DNA of 64,000 nt, taken from contig NZ_CP150227.1 of the NCBI RefSeq assembly GCF_037971845.1, positions 2,170,001 through 2,234,000 on the forward strand, in the 5' to 3' direction. The translations under genes were made by a program, and so were the position numbers. Positions 58,462 to 64,000 of the stretch are shown in pieces. This DNA comes from Paenibacillus sp. FSL R5-0766 (lineage in GTDB: Bacteria; Bacillota; Bacilli; Paenibacillales; Paenibacillaceae). Numbering within the stretch: the stretch's first letter is position 1; each line of letters starts with the position of its first letter. Under the pieces are notes generated by a model. The model saw only the letters and a list, made by a program, of their open reading frames with translations, had not been told where the DNA came from and did no database searches.

Positions 58462-59502
58462 TTACTTGGTTGTAATGTAGGCTGCGAGCAATCGTGCGGT
58501 ATTCAGGACAGCATCCTTATGTGTACGCTCCATGGAATGAGATGCGTGAACTCCAGGACCGATCAGTGCTGCACGGATATTGTTTCCTCCGCGCAATGCT
58601 GCACTGCCATCTGAGCCATAGTGGGGATAAATGTCGACGACGTAATCCATTCCATCTTGTTTGGCCAGTTCAATGAGACGGCTGGTCATATCGTAATCAT
58701 ACGGGCCAGAAGAATCTTTGGCACATATGGAAACGTCGGTTTCTTTACAGCTCAGGTCATCACCCATAGCTCCCATGTCTACAGCGATCATTTCACTGAT
58801 TTCCGCAGGGATATATGATGCGCCATGTCCAACTTCTTCATAGTTCGAGATAAGCAGAGAGACGTTATGTAATGGTTTCCAGCCTTCACGATGTGCAGAC
58901 TCAAGGATGCCAAAGAGGGCAGCCACGCTGGCTTTGTCGTCCAGATGACGTGATTTGATATAACCACTCGGCGTGATGACTGCGCGAGCATCAAAGGAGA
59001 TAAAGTCGCCGACAGAGATCCCGAGTTTCAACACATCTTCCTTGGAGGAGACGACCTCATCGATTCGAACTTCCATATGGCTCTCGGACCGTTCAAAGGT
59101 ACGTGCATCCGGATAAACGTGGACAGATGGATGAAGGGAGAGAATGGTGCCTGTGTATGTCTTTCCATCCCGAGTATGGATGCTGCAATATTCGTTTTCA
59201 ATACTTTGCATGGAAAAGCCACCGACAGAGGTAAGCTTCAATGTGCCATAGGATGTAACCGAGCGTACCATGGCCCCTAGCGTATCCACGTGAGCGCTTA
59301 AAGCAATTGTCTTGGAAGAGTCCTGTCCGGGCAATGTAAGCACCGCACCGCCCTTGTTATTCAGCTCACAGGCGATGCCAAGTGCTGCTGCTTCCTTCCC
59401 GATCATCTCGATAATATGATGTGTGTAACCACTTGGACTTGGTGTGTCCAGCAATTTTTTCAGAAAAGACAGAACGTATGAATCATCAATTGTAAAACTC
59501 AT
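58462..59502 (-). CDS. M42-family metallopeptidase
   Basis: This is a cobalt/zinc aminopeptidase of 346 residues, related to glutamyl aminopeptidase and tetrahedral TET enzymes. Metal ligands are His in 'IALSAHVDTLGAMV', Asp in 'SRHLDDKASVAALFG', the catalytic Glu pair in 'ISNYEEVGHGA' and Asp in 'MIAVDMGAMG'; a C-terminal His lies in 'GVHASHSMERTH'. ATG 59502 follows GAGGAGGAAATTACACA; a reading to 59583 adds 27 residues without support. It lies alone on the minus strand. Confidence 0.92.
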   Translation of the reverse strand: MSFTIDDSYVLSFLKKLLDTPSPSGYTHHIIEMIGKEAAALGIACELNNKGGAVLTLPGQDSSKTIALSAHVDTLGAMVRSVTSYGTLKLTSVGGFSMQSIENEYCSIHTRDGKTYTGTILSLHPSVHVYPDARTFERSESHMEVRIDEVVSSKEDVLKLGISVGDFISFDARAVITPSGYIKSRHLDDKASVAALFGILESAHREGWKPLHNVSLLISNYEEVGHGASYIPAEISEMIAVDMGAMGDDLSCKETDVSICAKDSSGPYDYDMTSRLIELAKQDGMDYVVDIYPHYGSDGSAALRGGNNIRAALIGPGVHASHSMERTHKDAVLNTARLLAAYITTK

Positions 59503-59542
59503 TGTGTAATTTCCTCCTCGGATCGTGGGTATGGTGTGAAAC

Positions 59543-59605
59543 AAAATACAGCCTGTCTGGGGGAGAGAATGTGATACTACCATTCCTGACTCGCCAGCAG
59601 GCTGT
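59543..59605 (-). terminator. Probable terminator of the LapA-like gene
   Basis: ACAGCCTG (59548-59555) pairs with CAGGCTGT (59598-59605) across a long loop, followed on the minus strand by ATTTTGTTT. Confidence 0.5.
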
Positions 59606-59615
59606 CTCTGATTGG

Positions 59616-59996
59616 TTACAGTGTTCCCGTAGGGTTTCCTTTGCGCTGACTCTGGATCGAATCCTTCTCCAATAGGCTATCGGATTTATTTGAGTCAAGC
59701 GAATCCATCGAATTGAAAGAATCCAATGAAGATTTGCTTGTCGCGGAACTTTCCAATTCAGATACACGCAATTTCAGTTGTTTATTTTCACGTTGCAGTC
59801 TGTATTGGCGATAGATGCCATATGACCCTACAATAATTCCACCGATCAGGGTACAGCCGAGAATGAGCAAGATCAGCGGGATTTGTACCGTGTTAAATAA
59901 CAGGTTGACTTGTACGGAATCCACATTAATAACCGCAAAGATTCCCGTGAGCAGTGCAAAAACAAGACCTGCTATGAGTGCCCATTGCATTTTCAT
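59616..59996 (-). CDS. LapA-domain (DUF1049) membrane protein
   Basis: This is a 126-residue protein with two hydrophobic helices ('WALIAGLVFALLTGIFAVIN' and 'IPLILLILGCTLIGGIIVGS') and a short extracellular loop containing 'VDSVQVNLLF', the LapA/YtnI hallmark. A basic cytoplasmic coiled segment follows ('YRQYRLQRENKQLKLRVSEL'). The C-terminus is a Ser/Asp/Leu/Lys low-complexity stretch with repeated 'DSLDS'. Gram-positive members may assist membrane or envelope assembly. ATG 59996 follows AAGGAGGCAACACC. Confidence 0.88.
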   Translation of the reverse strand: MKMQWALIAGLVFALLTGIFAVINVDSVQVNLLFNTVQIPLILLILGCTLIGGIIVGSYGIYRQYRLQRENKQLKLRVSELESSATSKSSLDSFNSMDSLDSNKSDSLLEKDSIQSQRKGNPTGTL

Positions 59997-60075
59997 GGTG
60001 TTGCCTCCTTGTTGAACAATTGAGAACTAGATATGCATTACCCATATTCGGGTATGTTGCATCTTGCAATGATGA

Positions 60076-60105
60076 TAAAATCCCCTGCCCGAACGGGCAA
60101 GGGAT
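60076..60105 (-). terminator. Terminator of pepF
   Basis: ATCCC-C-TGCCC pairs with GGGCA-A-GGGAT with one mismatch and a short loop; on the minus strand four T follow. Confidence 0.75.
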
Positions 60106-60128
60106 GCAGGTCACATGGAAAGATAACC

Positions 60129-62048
60129 TTATTTGGTTAGTTGCTCCATCTGTTCAATCAGTTCCTTGAACACACTCATAGCTTCACGAATTGGCTGTGG
60201 TGTAGACATATCCACACCTGCTTTTTTCAGAATGTTGATGGAGTAATCACTGCCACCACTCTTCAGGAAGCCAAGATATCGGTCAACAGCCGGTTGGCCT
60301 TCTTCCAGGATTTGCTTGGAAAAGCTTGTTGCTGCGGAGAAGCCTGTAGCATATTTGTAAACGTAGAAGCTGTTATAGAAGTGGGGAATACGAGCCCATT
60401 CCATTTCAATTTCTTTGTCAACAGCCATGTCTTTTCCGTGATATTTAACGTTCAGATCATAATAGATCTCGGATAACAATTGTGGTGTTAATGCGTCACC
60501 TTGTTCCGCACGTTCATGAATAATTTTCTCGAATTCAGCAAACATGGTCTGACGGAATACCGTTGTACGGAATTGGTCGGCATAATAGGTCAACAGATAC
60601 AATTTTTCCTTTGGATCTGTTGATTTGTTAAGCAGATAATCCATCAGTAACGCTTCGTTGGTTGTGGATGCAACCTCAGCCAGGAAGATGGTGTACTGGG
60701 CATCACGATACGGAAGTGTTGTATCCGAGTAATGTGAATGCAGAGCGTGACCCATTTCATGTGCGAGTGTGAACATGCTGTTCAGGTTATCTTTGTGATT
60801 CAACAAGACATACGGGTGAGTGCCGTAAGCGCCCCAGGCATATGCGCCTGAACGTTTATTTTCATTCTCATATATATCGATCCAGCGGTTATCATATCCA
60901 GTCTGCAATGCGTCAGCATAGTCCTTGCCGAGTGGTTTCAGACCGTCTTTAACCGTTTGTTTCGCTTCCTCATAGGTAATATCCATTTTGTATTCGTCTA
61001 CGAGTGGAGCGAACAGATCGTACATGTGCAATTGATCCACACCCAGCAACTTTTTGCGCAGGTCCATATAACGATGTAATAACGGAAGGCTCTCATGAAT
61101 GGTTTCTACCAGATTGGTATACACATCCGTTGGGATGTTATCTCCATATAGGGACATTTCCATCACGGAAGGATACTTCCGAACATTAGCATAGAACATA
61201 TTTTTGGTTACATTTGCATTCAAGGCAGCTGCAATTGTGTTCTTTTGTTTGGCATACGTTTCGTATACCGCTTTGAAGGCACGTTCGCGAACTTCACGGT
61301 TAGGGTTCTCCAGGAACTGAATGTAGCTGCCGTGTGTCAGCTCAACTTCGTTACCATGTTCATCCTTGATTCTTGGGAACTTGAGGTCAGCGTTATTCAG
61401 CATGCTGAAGATTGTCTGTGGTGCTTGTGAAAGGTTGCCTACCTGTGCAAGCAAAGCCTCTTCTGCTTGGCTAAGAACGTGGGCTTTTTCGCGTTTCATC
61501 TCTTCCAGGGTAAATGTATAAGCAGAAAGTTTTTCGTTCGCAATAAATGCGTCCAACTGATCATCCGGCAGGGAGAGAATCTCCGGTGTGACAAAAGAAA
61601 GTGCTTCACCAACCCGTACGCCTAATTTCTGGGCTTTTTGGGACAGGTTTTGATATGTAGGATTCGCTGTGTCTTCATCTTGATGCATACGTGCGTACAC
61701 AAAAAGACGTTCTATTTTGAGGCTGATCTCATCTTCAAATTCGAAGCAAGATTTGAGTACATCGGGTTGATTCAGTTTGCCTTGGAATTCGGAGGCCTTC
61801 TTGGTCAAAGACGATACTTCTTCATATTCCTGATCCCAGGCTTTCTGATCGGCAAATAAATCTTCCAGTTTCCAGCTATGCTCAGCAGGCACCTCGGAAC
61901 GTTTCAATAATTGACTCATGGAAATCCTCCTTTGATGATCTGATGAATGTATGGACGAAGCTGCCTTCGTCTCGCTTGCTTGTGCGGAGAGAGACGAAGG
62001 AATCAGACTAAGTACCAGGATAACAGATAGCGATTTCTGGTATTTCAA
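60129..62048 (-). CDS. pepF: Oligoendopeptidase F, possibly with two translation starts
   Basis: This is a zinc M3B endopeptidase cutting short peptides. The catalytic motif is 'FTLAHEMGHALHSHYSD' (H-E-x-x-H), and the family start is 'EHSWKLEDLFADQKAWDQEY'. Two starts are well supported. The ATG at 61919 follows AAAGGAGGATTTCC and gives 596 residues, the usual cytosolic size. The TTG at 62048 follows AAGGAGGAAGGCCG and gives 639 residues, adding an apparent signal peptide ('KYQKSLSVILVLSLIPSSLS' then AQA-SE). Both frames are continuous, so an exported and a cytosolic form are both possible. The coordinates use the longer form; the mature domain is the same. Confidence 0.93.
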   Translation of the reverse strand: MKYQKSLSVILVLSLIPSSLSAQASETKAASSIHSSDHQRRISMSQLLKRSEVPAEHSWKLEDLFADQKAWDQEYEEVSSLTKKASEFQGKLNQPDVLKSCFEFEDEISLKIERLFVYARMHQDEDTANPTYQNLSQKAQKLGVRVGEALSFVTPEILSLPDDQLDAFIANEKLSAYTFTLEEMKREKAHVLSQAEEALLAQVGNLSQAPQTIFSMLNNADLKFPRIKDEHGNEVELTHGSYIQFLENPNREVRERAFKAVYETYAKQKNTIAAALNANVTKNMFYANVRKYPSVMEMSLYGDNIPTDVYTNLVETIHESLPLLHRYMDLRKKLLGVDQLHMYDLFAPLVDEYKMDITYEEAKQTVKDGLKPLGKDYADALQTGYDNRWIDIYENENKRSGAYAWGAYGTHPYVLLNHKDNLNSMFTLAHEMGHALHSHYSDTTLPYRDAQYTIFLAEVASTTNEALLMDYLLNKSTDPKEKLYLLTYYADQFRTTVFRQTMFAEFEKIIHERAEQGDALTPQLLSEIYYDLNVKYHGKDMAVDKEIEMEWARIPHFYNSFYVYKYATGFSAATSFSKQILEEGQPAVDRYLGFLKSGGSDYSINILKKAGVDMSTPQPIREAMSVFKELIEQMEQLTK

Positions 62049-62132
62049 CGGCCTTCCTCCTTACGATACGAATAATCTCGTATAGTATGACCTTAGGCGC
62101 GTTGAAATATTTGAATATCTGGGTCCCCGTGA

Positions 62133-62318
62133 TTAGGTTCCCATGTTATACAGAAAATAAACGATCAGGAAAAAGGCGAAACAAATGAGCAGGGTAGCAA
62201 TAAGCGCCATTCCCCGTCTCAGTCGATCCGGGATGGAATTGCGTCCCAGAATAAGCACAATACCAAGGGAGAAGGCGAGGATAATAAAGATGACGACATT
62301 GCTTGAGTCAAGCTGCAT
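62133..62318 (-). CDS. Small two-helix membrane protein
   Basis: I do not recognise this 61-residue protein. Two hydrophobic segments, 'NVVIFIILAFSLGIVLILG' (about 7-25) and 'GMALIATLLICFAFFLIVYF' (about 36-55), flank a basic loop (RNSIPDRLRRG), so both ends are probably outside. The ATG at 62318 is preceded by AAAGGGG and lies three bases after the stop of the next gene upstream, so the two are co-translated. It may be a subunit or regulator of something larger. Confidence 0.6.
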   Translation of the reverse strand: MQLDSSNVVIFIILAFSLGIVLILGRNSIPDRLRRGMALIATLLICFAFFLIVYFLYNMGT

Positions 62319-62321
62319 GGG

Positions 62322-62555
62322 TTAGACCCCTTTGAAGGCAGCCATCAATTGACGCCATTCATCCTCACGGTTCTCAAAATCTGCTTTTGGGAAACGGCGT
62401 TCAGCCCAGTGCATTAATGCAGGACGGCTAAGGAAAGTATGGCATTCTTCGCCCCACTCTTCCGAAATTTCTCGCAGTACGAGATATTTGCCTTGAACTT
62501 CTACGGTCATCATATTCCACTTGTCTGTTTTGTATATTTCATGTTTTTTTATCAT
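62322..62555 (-). CDS. Small hypothetical protein
   Basis: This 77-residue soluble protein is rich in Trp, Glu and Arg, with 'MTVEVQGKYLVLREISEEWG' in a probable beta-rich front half and 'HWAERRFPKADFENREDEWR' in a helical rear half. It is not recognised with certainty. ATG 62555 follows GGAG at seven bases. It is immediately followed by a membrane protein gene (three-base gap). It diverges from the cold shock gene. Confidence 0.6.
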   Translation of the reverse strand: MIKKHEIYKTDKWNMMTVEVQGKYLVLREISEEWGEECHTFLSRPALMHWAERRFPKADFENREDEWRQLMAAFKGV

Positions 62556-62644
62556 AGGTAGTCTCCAAACTAACGGTTTTGGTAAAATGATACCGTACCC
62601 TACGATTCAAAGCAAATTTTTTCGACATTTATGGAAAGATAAAT

Positions 62645-62673
62645 TGCAAAATGGAAGGCCATAAAGTATAATA
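62645..62673 (+). promoter_or_regulatory. Promoter of the cold shock gene
   Basis: TTGCAA (62645-62650) and TATAAT (62668-62673) are exactly 17 bases apart, giving a leader of about 38 bases. The leader contains a possible hairpin (TTCGCCAT / ATGGCGA, near 62680-62697). Confidence 0.85.
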
Positions 62674-62717
62674 AGGGTATTCGCCATAGATGGCGATATT
62701 TTTAGGAGGTTTTTCAT

Positions 62718-62915
62718 TTGAAAGGTACAGTTAAATGGTTTAACGCAGAAAAAGGCTATGGCTTTATTTCAGTTGAAGGCGGCGAGGACGTATTCGTACA
62801 TTTCTCCGCAATCCAAGGAGATGGCTTCAAAACATTGGAAGAAGGTCAAGCGGTAGAATTCGAAATCACTGATGGAAACCGTGGTCCTCAAGCAGCTAAC
62901 GTAAACAAACTGTAA
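62718..62915 (+). CDS. cspB: Cold shock protein (CspB-like)
   Basis: This 65-residue RNA chaperone binds single-stranded RNA and DNA. The RNP-1 motif is 'KGYGFISV' and RNP-2 is '[10 protein letters not shown]'; '[17 protein letters not shown]' is near-identical to Bacillus CspB, so it is a single five-stranded barrel. The TTG start (62718) follows AGGAGGT at 7-base spacing. The symbol is by similarity; cspA, cspC and cspD paralogues cannot be told apart from one sequence. A clear terminator follows. Confidence 0.95.
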   Translation: MKGTVKWFNAEKGYGFISVEGGEDVFVHFSAIQGDGFKTLEEGQAVEFEITDGNRGPQAANVNKL

Positions 62916-62976
62916 GAATTTATCCGGCTAACGGACTTCTTATATATTATAAATTTATAGCTGAATATTAGAACCT

Positions 62977-63011
62977 AAGCACAGTCCCCCAAGGGAGGCT
63001 GTGCTTTTTTT
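62977..63011 (+). terminator. Terminator of the cold shock gene
   Basis: AAGCACAG / CTGTGCTT stem extended by CCCCC / GGGAGG-type pairing, followed by seven T. Confidence 0.9.
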
Positions 63012-63068
63012 GATTCTAAAATTTTCAGTGTAAATAACGGTTGAATATGATGTATGTTCCCTATGTGT

Positions 63069-64000
63069 TCAGGATACACGATTGGTCATGCTGGACCATA
63101 ACTTTAATCCGAAACCAATCAGTGCAGCCAGGGAGAAAGCCATAGCGGTAAGATAGAAAGTTTGTCTGCCTGCATGTTCCAGCAACAGTCCGCCCAACGT
63201 TCCACTAAGAAGTCCCGAAGCACTGGACCAGACAATGGTGAACAAAGCCATACCCGTAGCTCTGTAACCGTCCGGAACTAGACGAATAATATAACGGACC
63301 GCCGTAACGTAGAAAATACCAAAGGTAACACTGTGCATCGTCTGAATCGCAACGACAGCTGCTGGTGTATCGGATATGGACATAAGAAGCAAACGAACTG
63401 TATACATCAGAGCAGCAAAAGCGATTAGCGGCAGTTCTTTATAACGGTTTCCATACTTGCTGAGTAGTAGAAATATGGGGATTTCACTTACGGAAGAGAT
63501 CAGCAAAGACCAACCGATCAGTCCCTCACTGGCACCCAGTTCTTTCAGTGTGATGGTAAGAAAAGCTTCGTTCATCCGATGTCCCATGGCAAGCAAAAAT
63601 ACACAGCCAAAAAAGGTGAGCACATCTCTGCGTTTCAGAATAGCCCATAACCCCGATAGGTCCATTTTGCTACTGCTCCCCGAAGGTTGATCCTTCAATT
63701 GAAAACTGATCAATAATGTAGTGGCAGCAAGACCGACGCAAAGCCATATCGTCCATCCTGGACCGAAAGATCCAAGGAAATACCCGATACTTAATGCAAA
63801 GAACGCATAACCGATCGATCCGAAGACTCGAATGGAAGTGAAATTTCGACCATACTTGCTGGCGGTTGTAATAGCCATCGTATCGGAGAGGGGATAGACC
63901 GGATAATAGAAAAAGTAAAACAAGGTCACGAGTACAAATACCTGTCCAAAAGTTGTTGCGTTGGCAAGCATGATCCCTGTGATCAATTGACCACCAAGCA
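63069..64000 (-). CDS. MFS transporter, cut by the window edge
   Basis: The C-terminal part of a major facilitator (about 309 codons seen) runs off the window: the frame stays open to base 64000 (…LGGQLITGIM), so the true start lies outside. At least nine hydrophobic helices are visible. The segment 'PLSDTMAITTASKYGRNFTS' and the following 'IRVFGSIGYAFFALSIGYFL' are typical of the nucleoside/sugar symporter-like MFS_1_like group, with 'GHRMNEAFLTITLKELGASE' near the middle. Substrate is unknown. No clear terminator follows its stop on the minus strand. Confidence 0.82.
   Translation of the reverse strand, partial: LGGQLITGIMLANATTFGQVFVLVTLFYFFYYPVYPLSDTMAITTASKYGRNFTSIRVFGSIGYAFFALSIGYFLGSFGPGWTIWLCVGLAATTLLISFQLKDQPSGSSSKMDLSGLWAILKRRDVLTFFGCVFLLAMGHRMNEAFLTITLKELGASEGLIGWSLLISSVSEIPIFLLLSKYGNRYKELPLIAFAALMYTVRLLLMSISDTPAAVVAIQTMHSVTFGIFYVTAVRYIIRLVPDGYRATGMALFTIVWSSASGLLSGTLGGLLLEHAGRQTFYLTAMAFSLAALIGFGLKLWSSMTNRVS

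Overview
The window looks like ordinary chromosome of a spore-forming Gram-positive bacterium, most likely Paenibacillus. This rests on strong AGGAGG-type ribosome binding sites, many GTG and TTG starts, the hemE-hemH-hemY order, a fruR-fruK-fruA operon, an AraC regulator fused to a siderophore-binding domain, the YtxH, LapA, LTA-synthase and RacE proteins, and an araM/egsA-type glycerol-1-phosphate dehydrogenase. The genus is inferred. I see no rRNA, CRISPR array, transposase, integrase or prophage block. There is one tRNA, Leu-CAG.

Layout. 1-4.8 kb: iron acquisition. Two lipoprotein siderophore-binding proteins, each behind a Fur-like box, flank an AraC regulator with its own binding-protein domain and are followed by a FhuF-like reductase; no permease or ATPase is present. 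5-12.5 kb: a DUF896 protein, a flavin oxidoreductase, a possible excisionase-like protein, the fructose PTS operon and a methyltransferase. 12.6-20.7 kb: a zinc alcohol dehydrogenase and a bicupin oxalate decarboxylase, an SDR gene divergent from a MerR regulator with two matched operators, an AraC regulator divergent from an Atu4866-like/SDR pair, a LysR regulator and a SpeE-like protein. 20.8-24.4 kb: a membrane diguanylate cyclase, an HxlR regulator, a Gfo/Idh/MocA oxidoreductase and tRNA-Leu. 24.5-36 kb: glycerol-1-phosphate dehydrogenase, a tandem-HTH regulator, a holin-like protein, several small conserved proteins, glutamate racemase, a LysM-M14 endopeptidase, an odd HesB-like/DUF1450 pair and an aldo-keto reductase. 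36-46 kb: a DsbA-like oxidoreductase, cytidine deaminase, LTA synthase, a THUMP RNA methyltransferase, an O-methyltransferase, secreted asparaginase, a cytochrome P450 and an MFS pump. 46-53 kb: hemEHY, CapA, a GDPD-type phosphodiesterase and an FAH-family enzyme. 53-64 kb: DUF92, TetR and ABC-F genes, a coiled-coil protein, an M42 peptidase, LapA, PepF with two plausible starts, cold shock protein and an MFS gene cut by the window edge.

Most genes are single or in short operons closed by clear intrinsic terminators, and several regulators sit next to their likely targets. I found no large unknown system. The observations most worth a second look are the HesB-like protein whose cluster-binding cysteines appear replaced by histidines, the paired MerR operators with 19-bp spacers, the two translation starts of pepF (exported versus cytosolic), the Glu-to-Asp change in the oxalate decarboxylase lid, and an orphan terminator in front of the DUF92-TetR-ABC-F genes with a possible antiterminator partner.
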